A DNA stretch of 45,216 bases from Holdemanella hominis (GTDB lineage: Bacteria > Bacillota_I > Bacilli_A > Erysipelotrichales > Erysipelotrichaceae), in the NCBI RefSeq assembly GCF_014306155.1, contig NZ_JACRWH010000011.1:1-45216 (forward strand), written 5' to 3'. Positions 16,748 through 26,357 of this stretch are shown in pieces (position 1 is the first letter of the stretch; each line of letters starts with the position of its first letter). Under the pieces are notes generated by a model. It did no database searches. It had not been told where the DNA came from and saw nothing but the letters and a program-made list of their open reading frames with translations. A program made the translations under genes and the position numbers.

Positions 16748-17238
16748 AATAGTATGAAGAATAAGAAAATGAATCATTTCTCAAAAATAATACGTTTTTA
16801 AATGATGGCTTCAGCCTGTATTTTGATTATACTGATTTTAATCATCATTTTGATGACATCACGTATTCAAGGGATGGCTCGTGTTGTCAATTATGCAGGA
16901 TTAGTACGTGGAAAAACACGGCGGATTATTTAATTGGAAGATGCAGGAATGCCTCCAGATGAAATGATTGCGGATGTGGATAGATATATTAAAGGACTTC
17001 GTTTTGGCAGTGAAGTACTAGATTTAGTATCTTTAGATGATAAGGCTTTTCAGGTCAAGATGGAAGAATTAGATGCGTATTTTGATACATTAAAACAAGA
17101 AATTGATCTTGTTCTACAAGTTGGATATGAGAATACGAATATTATTCAAAAGAGTGAAACTTTCTTTTCTCTATGTGATGTGGCCACAGGGAAACATATG
17201 CACAAAGAATCGCAACACGCTTAGGATAATTTGAAGCA

Positions 17239-17742
17239 TTGACAATCATTGATATTGTAATCCTCATCTTTATGATTTTATATGAGCTTATCAAGGTTTT
17301 GCGTTATGCCAGAGTGAATCGTGAGTTAAAGAACAAAGTTTATTTAGATGAAGCAACGGGATTGCCAAATAAAAATAAGTGTGAAGAGATTTTAACTTTA
17401 GAAGCTGAACAAAATATGTCAATCTGTGTGTTTGATTTAAATAACCTTAGAATCATCGACAATCAACAAGGACACGAAAGAGGTAATTTATATATCAATT
17501 CGTTTGCGAAAAATCTTCGTAAAGGTGTGGATGAAAATCAATTTGTAGGTCGCTGTGGCGGTGATGAATTTATTGCCTTCTTTAAAAATGTGACAAAGGA
17601 AGACGTAAAAAGAAATTTAGAAAATATCAAAAAAGAATGTACTAAATGTTCAGAAATTCCATTAAGTTATCCGGCTGGTTTTGCGTATTCAAATGATTTT
17701 TTCAAAATTAACAATGCGCGAATTGTTTTGTCAGGCAGATAA
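17239..17742 (+). pseudogene. GGDEF-domain fragment of the decayed gene
   Basis: This is the longest open piece of the N-terminal half. A membrane helix (IIDIVILIFMILYELI) leads into YLDEATGLPNKNKCEEIL and the diguanylate-cyclase signature RCGGDEF. It opens only with a TTG and has no ribosome-binding site. Two codons upstream in the same frame is a run that reads ATRLG-stop-FEAL, showing that the natural N-terminus lies further left. The last ~15 residues are out of frame after the T6 run near 17700; removing one T restores LTMRELFCQADKNMY, the normal end of a GGDEF domain. Not expected to make a functional cyclase alone. Confidence 0.75.
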
Positions 17743-18704
17743 AAATATGTATATTGATAAAAACCAGTCGAAAATCAATGAGGCTACAGAAAAACGTGAT
17801 TTGATTCTTCGTGTTATACAACAATTAAAAGATAAAGGGTATAATTTTTCGGATTGTATTTATTGTGATGCCAAAATCGATGCATATTTTACTTTACGGG
17901 CTAGCTATTCCTTTTTCTTAGCAGAAGATGGCATCTACTCGGGTGCAGTTGAGCAAATTCTAAATGAATTGTTTGAAGAGAATAAGAAGGAAGAGTATCG
18001 TCATGTGTTACAGCTTGACTATTTAAATGAGTGTCTCACAAAGTAAAATCCTGTATTAGAAATTTCATTTTGTCATCAAATTAAGCGTACAAAATTAAAA
18101 GGGAAAATTATAGCCGTTTATTTAGATAGCGATGAAAAGAATCATCTGCATCATTTTGCGTTAGGTTTTAAAATTTATTATGACAAAATTGAAATGGATG
18201 AGAAGCAACAATTGATGCGTTATTATGATCAGTTGAAACAATCTATTTTAGAAAACGATCATTATATTGAAGCTTTGATGGCAATTGCACAATTAATTTT
18301 CTCCGTGAATTTAACGCAGAATCAAATCGATGGTATTTACGACAATTATATGTGTGCAGATAAAAAGCCAAATTTACCATGTGATTATAATGCATATTTT
18401 AAACAATTAAAAGCGAATGTGTTAGAGGATTGTTTGGTAAGCTTTAGCGTTGTTGAATCGAGTCAAAGCCTTTTAAATTGATATAGAGCAGGGGACAAAC
18501 ATGTTACGGTTGAATATCAGATTCAAATACCACATCAAGGTGTGATCTGGATTCAAGAAATGATATTGATGAGTGAAGATGTTATTTATGATATAGATAT
18601 TCAAAAGGAACGTAATATAGTACGTGCTATTATTTTGTTCAGAAATACATCGGCATTTCATGAGAAAGAAGATAGAGAAAAGAAAAAGTAAAAACTGGGG
18701 TGAT

Positions 18705-19619
18705 ATGGATAAGTTGGATGATTCTTTAAATAAGATGGAAGTTTTGACAAAACACTTAAATGAATTGGTTGAAGAATTGAATAGTTTGATTGATGCCCAA
18801 GTATCCCTTCAAAATATTACATATCACAAGCATATGGAGAATGTAGTCCATACGCATTTAATTGGAGATGCATTACAACTTAGAAGAATTCTCGTAAACC
18901 TATTAACGAATGCCATTAAGTGCAATAAGTCAAATGGCACGATTGATACGTATGTCAGAGAAATATCGAGCGATGATTCAAAAGTTACATTTGAATTTGA
19001 AATTAAAGATACGGGAATTGGTATGAGTGAAGATTATATTGAGAATCACTTGTTTACGCCGTTTTCACAAGTTAAACAAGATGCCAGAACAAGATATGAA
19101 GGAACTGGTTTAGGTATGTCGATTGTGAAAGGCTTAGTGGATAAGCTTGGCGGAAGTATTGAAGTCAAAAGTGAAGTGGGTGTAGGTACACAAATTAAGG
19201 TCATTCTTGCTTATCAATTGGATACATCCAATACCGCAAAACAAGATACTTCAAAATTGGATTTAAAGGATAAAAGAATTCTTTTAGTAGAAGATAATGA
19301 AATCAATATGGAAGTGGCAGAGTTTTATTTAAATGCCGTACATGCCAATGTAGATAAGGCATGGAATGGATTAGAAGCAGTTGAAAAAGTTAAGGAACAA
19401 CCAAATAAGTATTCTTTGATTTTGATGGATATTATGATGCCAAAAATGAATGGGGATGAAGCTGCTAAATGCATTCGTAAAATCCATCCATCCATTCCAA
19501 TTGTCGCCATGAGTGCGCAATCAGAATATAGTATGAATCAAACGATTATGAATGATTCGATCTCAAAACCAATTGATGAACAAAAGCTTAATCATATATT
19601 AAGTAAATATGTGGCATAG
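18705..19619 (+). pseudogene. HATPase + receiver fragment of the decayed gene
   Basis: An open 304-residue piece beginning at an ATG preceded by GGGGTGAT, so it might still be translated. Residues ~50-170 form a complete histidine-kinase ATPase domain with N, G1 and G2 boxes. Residues ~190-304 form a receiver domain with phospho-acceptor Asp in LILMDIMMP. The receiver looks a few residues short between AMSA and MNDSISKP. The HisKA region with its His is absent; the ELNSLIDAQ to LQNITYHKH junction may mark an internal deletion. Without HisKA it cannot autophosphorylate in the usual way. Probably a remnant. Confidence 0.7.
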
Positions 19620-19621
19620 AT

Positions 19622-19649
19622 AAAGACTTGATTTGAATTCAAGTCTTTT
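19622..19649 (+). terminator. Terminator after the decayed signalling gene
   Basis: AAAGACTTG (19622-19630) pairs with CAAGTCTTT (19640-19648), with partial pairing in the loop, followed by TTC. Confidence 0.65.
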
Positions 19650-19743
19650 CTAGTCTATGCAACTGTAAATTGATAAATTGACAAGTCAGGTTGGTGGAAT
19701 GCAACCGCAAATTTTAGTAAACTTTGGCTAAGGAGGAAGAACA

Positions 19744-20703
19744 ATGATTCTAGCTGATAAAATAATTGAAGAAAGAAAAAAGAATGGGTGGACACAAGAA
19801 GATTTGGCACAAAAATTAGGCGTATCTAGACAGTCGGTTTCAAAATGGGAAAGTGCAGGAGCAATTCCAGATTTAAAAAAGATTATTCAGTTAGCTGACT
19901 TATTTGGAGTGAGCACAGATTACTTGTTAAAAGATGAAGTTGAAAAAGAAAATACAGAGACAATATGCGATACAGATTGTGAATTACATCGTGTAAGTAT
20001 GGAAGAGGCGAATACATATATGGATGAAAAGAAAAAAGCAGCACCTATGCTTGCGAATGCGACAACATTATGTATCTTAAGTCCAATTCCTTTGTTTCTG
20101 ATTTCAACTTTCAATGATGGCTTAGCCATTGGAATTGCATGTGCCATATTATTAGGTATGGTTGCACTTGCAGTATTTATCTTCATTAAAACAGGAATTA
20201 AATTGAGTTCTTTACAATATTTAGAACAAGAACCTTTTGAAACAGAATATGGTGTAACAGGACTTGTCAAAGAAAAGAATCAAAACTATCAAGAACATTA
20301 TTCTTTCTGTCTAGCATGCGGTGTTGTTTTGTGTATTTTATCTGTAGTCCCATTGATCATTGTAGGTTGCATGGAAGCATCTGATTATGTGTGTACATTA
20401 TGTTTAGCTGTATTATTAATTTTGGTTTCCGTTGGCGTGAATATTCTAATTCGTGTTTCCACAATAAAAAGTAGCTATGAAACATTGCTGCAAGAAGGTG
20501 ATTATACGAAAAAAGAAAAGCGTGCAAAGAAGAAAACTGAAACATTCACAGGTGTATATTGGTGTCTTGTAACAGCTGTTTATCTTGGTTGGAGCTTATG
20601 GACAAAACAATGGGATATCACCTATATGATTTGGCCTGTTGCTGCCGTCTTATATGCAGCATTGTATGGAATTGTAAGAATGGTCATGAAATTAGATAAA
20701 TAA
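19744..20703 (+). CDS. XRE-family regulator anchored in the membrane
   Basis: A 319-residue protein. Residues ~3-60 are a Cro/CI-type helix-turn-helix (WTQEDLAQKLGVSRQSVSKWESAGAIPDLKKIIQLADLFGVSTDYLL). After a Cys/Glu-rich linker there are about six membrane helices in three pairs (around 98-145, 185-235 and 262-315). Such N-terminal HTH plus C-terminal membrane regulators are common in Firmicutes and usually control neighbouring transporters; no such target is evident. A strong AAGGAGG ribosome-binding site precedes the ATG. A short inverted repeat (GGTTG...CAACC, 19689-19706) in the leader could be an operator, but this is weak. It ends at a terminator shared with the convergent MFS gene. 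Confidence 0.88.
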   Translation: MILADKIIEERKKNGWTQEDLAQKLGVSRQSVSKWESAGAIPDLKKIIQLADLFGVSTDYLLKDEVEKENTETICDTDCELHRVSMEEANTYMDEKKKAAPMLANATTLCILSPIPLFLISTFNDGLAIGIACAILLGMVALAVFIFIKTGIKLSSLQYLEQEPFETEYGVTGLVKEKNQNYQEHYSFCLACGVVLCILSVVPLIIVGCMEASDYVCTLCLAVLLILVSVGVNILIRVSTIKSSYETLLQEGDYTKKEKRAKKKTETFTGVYWCLVTAVYLGWSLWTKQWDITYMIWPVAAVLYAALYGIVRMVMKLDK

Positions 20704-20733
20704 AAAGATTGTACGTTACTTGTACAATCTTTT
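20703..20733. terminator. Bidirectional terminator between XRE and MFS genes
   Basis: A 12-bp stem, AAAAGATTGTAC (20703-20714) with GTACAATCTTTT (20722-20733), around a 7-nt loop. A/T tracts on both sides make it work in both directions for the convergent genes. Confidence 0.85.
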
Positions 20734-21969
20734 TTAGTCGTCCATTTTAGATACTTTATTAAAAATTAGGTATCCAATCACAAACATGATGGAGAGAGCG
20801 GCAACACCTATGTTTTGTTTACCCGTAATCTGTGTTACAACACCAATCAACATAGTTCCTAAAAAGCTAGCGCCTTTACCACAGATATCAAATAGTCCGA
20901 AGTATTCACCACTGGCATTTTCTGGAATGATTTTTGCGAAGTATGATCTAGATAAAGCTTGAATACCACCTTGGAAACATCCAACCGCAACCGCTAATAC
21001 CCAGAATTCCCATTGTTTATCCAATTGTACGGCAAATAAAGCTATTAAGAAGTATGCGATGATCGCAACTTTAATCAATGAAGCAGTATCTTTTGTTTTG
21101 GATAATACAGCGAATGTTAAACTTGCAGGGAAGGCAACAATTTGAGTCAATAATAGGGCTAATAGAAGACCAGTTGTATTTAATCCTAAACTTGTTCCGT
21201 AGGCGGTAGCCATATCAATAATTGTATAAACACCATCAATATAGAAGAAGAATGCAAATAAGAATAAGAAGACTTTCTTTTGTTCTTTTGCTTTCATTAA
21301 AGTGTCTTTTAAACGAACAAACGTATCTAAAGCAGGATGTGCTTCTGGTTCAATATAGTATTTTTGTTTGTAGCTTTTTACTAAAGGAAGTGTAGATGAT
21401 ATCCACCATACCGCATTTAATATAAATGCGATCATCATGGCTGTCTTTAATGTCATTCCTATTTTGTCATACATTAATACAAAGATTAAACTAATAATAA
21501 AAGGAACAACACTAGCGATATACCCCCAAGCATATCCTTTTGAACTTACGGCATCCATTCTTTCTTCTGTAGTAATGTCTGTAAGCATTGAATCATATAC
21601 AATCAAAGATAAAGAATAGGCAACTTTGGCAGCAATAAATAGGACTAGAAATGCAAGCCAAGAACTTGGGATCCAGAAACAAGCTAATGCTAATGCACCT
21701 AGCATTGCACAAGTTAAGAAGATTTTTTTCTTGTGATCTTTATAGTCAGCCAGTGTTCCAAGAATTGGACCAGCAAGTGCAACAATTAATGTTGAAAGAC
21801 TTGCTGCATAGCTCCAATAACTTAGGTAGTTGTGTTCGGCTACACCTTGTGAGCTTGAAAGATAATTAAAATAGATAGGAAGAATTGTCGCGACTAATAA
21901 AATAAAGGCAGAGTTTCCCATGTCGTAACAAATCCACTTGAATTCAAGTTTTGTTAATTTGTTTTTCAT
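20734..21969 (-). CDS. UMF1/Atg22-type MFS transporter
   Basis: A 411-residue membrane protein with twelve predicted helices. The opening LEFKWICYDMGNSAFILLVATILPIYF and the LADYKDHKKKIF loop match the UMF1 (Atg22-like) branch of the major facilitator superfamily, whose members are proposed to export amino acids or small metabolites. The substrate is unknown. The ATG at 21969 is preferred over the TTG four codons upstream, though neither has a strong ribosome-binding site. A TATAAT box at 22000-21995 on the minus strand lies ahead of it. It is divergent from the acyl-CoA dehydratase activase gene. Confidence 0.88.
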   Translation of the reverse strand: MKNKLTKLEFKWICYDMGNSAFILLVATILPIYFNYLSSSQGVAEHNYLSYWSYAASLSTLIVALAGPILGTLADYKDHKKKIFLTCAMLGALALACFWIPSSWLAFLVLFIAAKVAYSLSLIVYDSMLTDITTEERMDAVSSKGYAWGYIASVVPFIISLIFVLMYDKIGMTLKTAMMIAFILNAVWWISSTLPLVKSYKQKYYIEPEAHPALDTFVRLKDTLMKAKEQKKVFLFLFAFFFYIDGVYTIIDMATAYGTSLGLNTTGLLLALLLTQIVAFPASLTFAVLSKTKDTASLIKVAIIAYFLIALFAVQLDKQWEFWVLAVAVGCFQGGIQALSRSYFAKIIPENASGEYFGLFDICGKGASFLGTMLIGVVTQITGKQNIGVAALSIMFVIGYLIFNKVSKMDD

Positions 21970-21994
21970 TTGATTTACCAACTTTCCAAAAATA

Positions 21995-22000
21995 ATTATA
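21995..22000 (-). promoter_or_regulatory. -10 box of the MFS gene
   Basis: A consensus TATAAT on the minus strand, 25 nt before the ATG at 21969. No matching -35 hexamer at 16-18 nt was found. Confidence 0.4.
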
Positions 22001-22069
22001 ACAATCCCATGTATTGAACATGTTAACTATTCGTTAATTCAATGATATATGTTTTGTCTCGAATAATCT

Positions 22070-22126
22070 ACAACAAACTGAACATATTTTGTAAGTTGTT
22101 GTTATTTTCATTTGAATACATGAAAA
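22070..22126. promoter_or_regulatory. Two inverted repeats in the divergent intergenic region
   Basis: ACAACAAACT (22070-22079) mirrors AGTTGTTGT (22094-22102) with one unpaired base. Next to it, TTTTCAT (22105-22111) mirrors ATGAAAA (22120-22126) exactly with an 8-nt spacer. The second repeat occupies the region where the -35 contacts of the activase promoter should be. This is compatible with regulator binding sites; no specific regulator is recognised. Confidence 0.4.
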
Positions 22127-22141
22127 TTAATGAAAAATGAG

Positions 22142-22147
22142 TATAAT
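22142..22147 (+). promoter_or_regulatory. -10 box of the activase operon
   Basis: A consensus TATAAT without a clear -35 hexamer, 33 nt before the ATG at 22180. The missing -35 and the adjacent inverted repeat suggest a regulated promoter. Confidence 0.5.
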
Positions 22148-22179
22148 AATACTGATAATAAAAGAAAATGGAGGAGATT

Positions 22180-25098
22180 ATGGGTTATCGTATAGGATTC
22201 GACATTGGAAGTACAACAATCAAAGCGGTTGTTTTAGATGAAAATAACCAAATCTGTTATAAAAGTTATGAAAGGCACAAGGCGCAAGTGCGTCAAAAAG
22301 CTTTAGATAAATTAGTAGAATTAAAGAAATATACAAAAGAACCATTTAAATTCGCAATCAGCGGATCAGGGGCTTTAGGATTAAGCGAACAAGGAGAATT
22401 ACCTTTTGTTCAAGAAGTATTTGCGAGTGCGACTGGAGTTAGTAAATTATACCCGGAAACAGATTGTGCTATTGAACTTGGTGGAGAAGATGCGAAAATT
22501 CTTTTCTTTCAAGGAAGTGTAGAACAAAGAATGAATTCAACTTGTGCTGGGGGAACAGGAGCTTTTATTGATCAAATGGCTACCTTATTAAATATGTCTT
22601 TGGAAGAAATGAATGAAGCTAGTTTAAACTATCATCGTTTATATCCCATCGCATCTCGCTGTGGTGTGTTTGCGAAAACAGATATTCAGCCATTGATCAA
22701 TCAAGGTGTGGATAAATGTGATTTATGTGCCAGTATTTTCCAGGCGGTAGTGGATCAAACCATTACTTCACTAGCACAGGGAAGAAAAATTGAAGGAAAC
22801 ATTCTGTTTTTAGGCGGACCACTTTACTTTATGAGTGGATTAAGAAATCGATTTGTTGAAACTTTAAAATTAAGTGATGTACAAGTGAATTGTCCTGACA
22901 CAGCCATTAACTTTGTAGCTTTAGGAACTGCCATTTGTGCAGATCAAGAATATACATATGATGAATTGTATAAGGCTTTAGAAGATTTGGTGCATGCACC
23001 GGCTAAATTAACTGAATCAAAACCTTTGTTTGAAAGTGACGAAGACTATCAAAAATTTATTGAACGTCATAAATCACATGATGCGAAGTTCACAGATTTA
23101 AAAAATTATGCAGGTAAAGCTTATTTAGGAATTGATTCGGGTTCAACGACCACAAAACTCGTTTTACTCGATGAAAACGATGCGATTCTATATGATTCTT
23201 ATACATCAAATAAGGGAAATCCATTGGATGTTGTGTTAGAAGATTTAAAGAAAATTTATGAAACAAATCCAAATATTAAAATCTATGGATCCTATGCGAC
23301 AGGTTATGGTGAAGAATTAATGCGTCATGCTTTCCATTTGGATGGTGGAATCGTTGAAACAATGGCACACTATACAGCTGCTCGATCTTTCAATCCGGAA
23401 GTAGACTACATTCTAGATATTGGTGGGCAGGATATTAAGTGTTTTAAAATTCGTGATGGACACATTGATGATATTGTATTGAATGAAGCTTGTTCAAGTG
23501 GATGTGGTTCATTTATTGAAACGTTCGCAAAATCATTGGGGTATGATGCGAAAGAATTTGCGACACTTGGATTAAAATCGAAACACCCTGTTGATTTAGG
23601 AACCCGTTGTACAGTGTTTATGAATTCAGGGGTTAAACAAGCCCAAAAGAATGGGGCAAGTATTGAAGATATTTCGGCTGGACTTTGTAAATCTGTTGTA
23701 AAGAATGCGTTATATAAAGTTATTCGTGCAAAAAATAAGAACGATATTGGAAAGCATATCGTTGTGCAAGGTGGAACTTTCCAAAATGATTCTGTACTTC
23801 GTTGTTTTGAACAAGAACTTGGACTTGAAGTCATTCGACCAAGCATTGCACCTTTAATGGGGGCTTATGGGGCAGCTTTATATGCGAAAAAATTACATCG
23901 AACAAGAAGCAATATTTTGAATTATGAACAACTTGTTAAATTTACGCATAAATCACAATCTGTTGCTTGCCAAGGCTGCAACAACCATTGTTCATTGACA
24001 ATTAATACATTCAATGATGGAACGCGCTTAGTTGCGGGAAACAAATGTGAAAAGATGGTTCATAATTTAGATATAAAAAAGGAAGAGTTACCAGACTTAT
24101 ACAAAATCAAAACGGACATGTTGAATGCACAAAAGAAAAAAATTAAACATGATAAAAAAATTGGTATGCCTTTAGTTTTAAATAACTATGACTTATTGCC
24201 TTTCTGGACGCGTTTCTTTGATAGTTTAGGCTACGAAATTGTGTGGTCAACACCTAGTACTAAAGAAATGTATCATTCAGGACAACAAAGCATTCCTAGT
24301 GATACGGCATGTTTTCCTGCTAAAGTTGTGCACGGACATATTCAACAATTGATTGATAAAGGTGTGGATGTAATTTTCTATCCATGTATGACCTATAATG
24401 TAGATGAACATCAATCGGATAACCATTATAATTGTCCATTGGTTGCCTACTATCCAGAAGTGATTGCGGCCAATATGGATTTTGATAAGGCAAAAATTGT
24501 ATATCCATTTATTAATTTTGATCATGATGCGACTTTTGCGAAGGCCATTCGTATGCATTTTGAAAAGGTGGGTATTCATTTTAGTGAAAAAGATATTATT
24601 ATTGCGAAAAATGCAGCTACAAATGAGTATGAAGCATTCCATGAACAATTAGTAAAGGAACATCGAAAAGCTGTAGCGTATGCACGCGAAAACAATCATC
24701 CAATTATTGTGCTTTGTGGACGCCCATATCATTTAGATCCACTGATTAATCATCAAATGAATCAGTTGTTGACACAACTTGGCTTTGTGGTTGTTAGTGA
24801 GGAAAGTGTCCCTCGTCAAAAGAATCATAAAGTGAATGTTTTAAATCAATGGACGTATCATGCAAGACTTTATCAAGCAGCACATTATGTAGTTGAGAAT
24901 AAAGATATGAATTTAATTCAACTTGTTAGCTTTGGCTGCGGTATTGATGCCATTACAAGTGATGAGGTTCGAGATATATTAAAGGATGGAAATAAATTTT
25001 ATACTCAAATCAAAATTGATGAAATTGATAATTTAGGTGCAGCAAAAATTCGTTTGCGTTCGTTGAAAGAGGCGATTGGCCAACAGAAAGGAGCATAA
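22180..25098 (+). CDS. 2-hydroxyacyl-CoA dehydratase activase (HgdC/BcrA-like), large part
   Basis: A 972-residue protein. The ATG at 22180 follows GGAGGAG by four bases; an upstream in-frame ATG lies inside that site. It holds two ASKHA ATPase modules: the first begins GFDIGSTTIKAVVLDE with the cluster-binding NSTCAGGTGAF, and the second begins LGIDSGSTTTKLVLLDE with EACSSGCGSF. A C-terminal cysteine-rich region (ACQGCNNHC, CEKM) and a DUF2229-like segment (SDTACFPAKVVHGHI, FYPCMTYN, IIVLCGRPYH) follow. By family knowledge, activases use ATP to push an electron from a [4Fe-4S] cluster into a 2-hydroxyacyl-CoA dehydratase. No canonical dehydratase subunits are present here, so the physiological substrate is open. 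It is followed 2 nt later by the second half. Confidence 0.88.
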   Translation: MGYRIGFDIGSTTIKAVVLDENNQICYKSYERHKAQVRQKALDKLVELKKYTKEPFKFAISGSGALGLSEQGELPFVQEVFASATGVSKLYPETDCAIELGGEDAKILFFQGSVEQRMNSTCAGGTGAFIDQMATLLNMSLEEMNEASLNYHRLYPIASRCGVFAKTDIQPLINQGVDKCDLCASIFQAVVDQTITSLAQGRKIEGNILFLGGPLYFMSGLRNRFVETLKLSDVQVNCPDTAINFVALGTAICADQEYTYDELYKALEDLVHAPAKLTESKPLFESDEDYQKFIERHKSHDAKFTDLKNYAGKAYLGIDSGSTTTKLVLLDENDAILYDSYTSNKGNPLDVVLEDLKKIYETNPNIKIYGSYATGYGEELMRHAFHLDGGIVETMAHYTAARSFNPEVDYILDIGGQDIKCFKIRDGHIDDIVLNEACSSGCGSFIETFAKSLGYDAKEFATLGLKSKHPVDLGTRCTVFMNSGVKQAQKNGASIEDISAGLCKSVVKNALYKVIRAKNKNDIGKHIVVQGGTFQNDSVLRCFEQELGLEVIRPSIAPLMGAYGAALYAKKLHRTRSNILNYEQLVKFTHKSQSVACQGCNNHCSLTINTFNDGTRLVAGNKCEKMVHNLDIKKEELPDLYKIKTDMLNAQKKKIKHDKKIGMPLVLNNYDLLPFWTRFFDSLGYEIVWSTPSTKEMYHSGQQSIPSDTACFPAKVVHGHIQQLIDKGVDVIFYPCMTYNVDEHQSDNHYNCPLVAYYPEVIAANMDFDKAKIVYPFINFDHDATFAKAIRMHFEKVGIHFSEKDIIIAKNAATNEYEAFHEQLVKEHRKAVAYARENNHPIIVLCGRPYHLDPLINHQMNQLLTQLGFVVVSEESVPRQKNHKVNVLNQWTYHARLYQAAHYVVENKDMNLIQLVSFGCGIDAITSDEVRDILKDGNKFYTQIKIDEIDNLGAAKIRLRSLKEAIGQQKGA

Positions 25099-25100
25099 AA

Positions 25101-26357
25101 TTGAGTTTAGAATATACATTATTTAATTCAGATATGAAGAAGGATTATACAATTTTAGTTCCGTCTATGCTTCCTATCCACTTTCGCTTATTGACACCTG
25201 TCTTTGCGAAAAGCGGATATAAATTAGAAGTTTTGACAAATGAAGGGGAGCAAGTACGTGAAGAAGGTTTAGCACATGTGCATAATGATACTTGTTATCC
25301 AGCGTTGTTGGTTATTGGACAGATGATTGATGCGTTAAAAAGCGGAAAATATGATATAGATCATGTAGCCTGTGCTATTACACAAACGGCAGGAGGGTGT
25401 CGTGCAAGTAATTATCTTTCTTTATTGAGAAAAGCTTTGGCTATGGAAGGATGGCAACGCATTCCTTGTTTATCTGCCAATGCGAATGGTCTAGAAAAAG
25501 GCAGTAGCGTTGAATTTACAATGCCTTTGATTCTTCGCATTCTTTATGGAGCTTTATATGGTGATGCTTTAATGTGGTTAAGCAATCAGGTGAAGCCTTA
25601 TGAACTTGAAAAAGGAGCCACAGATAAGGCGGTAAATCAGTTTATTGATGAATTGATTCCAATGTTTGAACATGGTGCTTATAAACAATCAAAGCGTATT
25701 TATAAAAAGATGTTGGAAATATTTAAGACAATTCCACAAGATCGTAGTCAGATAAAGATTCGTATTGGAATTGTTGGAGAAATCTATATGAAATATTCTC
25801 CATTAGGAAATCAACACTTAGAAGATTATTTAATTGAAGAAGGCTTTGAACCAGTGCTTTCTGGTGTTATGGATTTTGCACTATATTGTGTAGAAAATTC
25901 AATTATTGATTATGAGTATTATCATATGCACGAAAAAAATCACTATATATACAATATAGTAAAAGATGTGATTATGCGTATGCAAAAAACATTTAGAGAT
26001 ATAGTTAAAAAAGATGGAACTTTTATTGCACCAGACGATTTTAGTGAAGTCATTGATAACGGAAAAGCATTTATTGATCCAGGTGTAAAAATGGGTGAAG
26101 GTTGGCTTTTAACAGGTGAAGTTGTTTCACATATTAAATCTGGCGTTACCAATGTGATTAGTGCACAGCCATTCGGTTGTCTGCCAAATCATATTGTTGC
26201 CAAAGGTATGGTTCGTAAGATTAAGGATGAATATCCGAAAGCGAATATTGTTGCGATTGATTATGATCCAAGTGCATCAAAGGTAAATCAGGAAAATCGT
26301 ATTCGATTGATGTTGGCAAATGCCAAGTTAAGTGAAGAAATGAAGGCAAGTATATGA
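25101..26357 (+). CDS. 2-hydroxyacyl-CoA dehydratase-related protein, C-terminal part of the split activase
   Basis: A 418-residue protein starting at a TTG (MSLEYTLF), eight bases after AAGGAG; no ATG or GTG is well placed. Cysteine-bearing segments (HNDTCYPALLVIGQMIDAL, ITQTAGGCRASNYLSLLRKAL, SAQPFGCLPNHIVAKGM) match the dehydratase-like C-terminal region that, in many Firmicutes, is fused to the activase in a single chain of about 1400 residues. Here the two parts are separate genes with a 2-nt gap (972 + 418 residues). Its role is probably as a cluster-carrying partner of the upstream protein. It overlaps the next gene by 4 nt. Confidence 0.82.
   Translation: MSLEYTLFNSDMKKDYTILVPSMLPIHFRLLTPVFAKSGYKLEVLTNEGEQVREEGLAHVHNDTCYPALLVIGQMIDALKSGKYDIDHVACAITQTAGGCRASNYLSLLRKALAMEGWQRIPCLSANANGLEKGSSVEFTMPLILRILYGALYGDALMWLSNQVKPYELEKGATDKAVNQFIDELIPMFEHGAYKQSKRIYKKMLEIFKTIPQDRSQIKIRIGIVGEIYMKYSPLGNQHLEDYLIEEGFEPVLSGVMDFALYCVENSIIDYEYYHMHEKNHYIYNIVKDVIMRMQKTFRDIVKKDGTFIAPDDFSEVIDNGKAFIDPGVKMGEGWLLTGEVVSHIKSGVTNVISAQPFGCLPNHIVAKGMVRKIKDEYPKANIVAIDYDPSASKVNQENRIRLMLANAKLSEEMKASI

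Larger units (their letters stand above)
16754..19619 (+). pseudogene. Decayed sensor protein: membrane segment, GGDEF, PAS-like region, histidine-kinase ATPase and receiver domain
   Basis: One large reading frame broken many times. From the ATG at 16754 the order is: a short basic start, TAA (16799), a hydrophobic membrane helix (MASACILIILILIIILM), TAA (16931), a coiled sensory region, a frame change near 17190-17205, TAA (17227), a second membrane helix and a GGDEF domain with intact RCGGDEF, a frame change at the T6 run near 17700, TAA (18044), a poorly defined sensory/PAS-like stretch, TGA (18479), and a frame change in an A-rich run near 18680-18700. It ends in a HATPase domain (N box NLLTNAIK, DTGIGM, GTGLGMS) plus receiver domain (VEDNEIN, LILMDIMMP, SKPID). 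Protein similarity continues smoothly across each break. The HisKA phospho-acceptor segment expected before the ATPase domain is missing. A terminator follows. Confidence 0.85.

Noticed and set aside
19689..19706. Short inverted repeat GGTTG-N8-CAACC ahead of the XRE gene
   Set aside because: Only five base pairs; possible operator, but too short to separate from chance.
22168..22179. Upstream in-frame ATG for the activase
   Set aside because: It overlaps the GGAGGAG ribosome-binding site that serves the ATG at 22180.
24277..24648. Long antisense reading frames inside the activase gene
   Set aside because: They are shadows of a strongly supported coding region in another frame, with no start signals.
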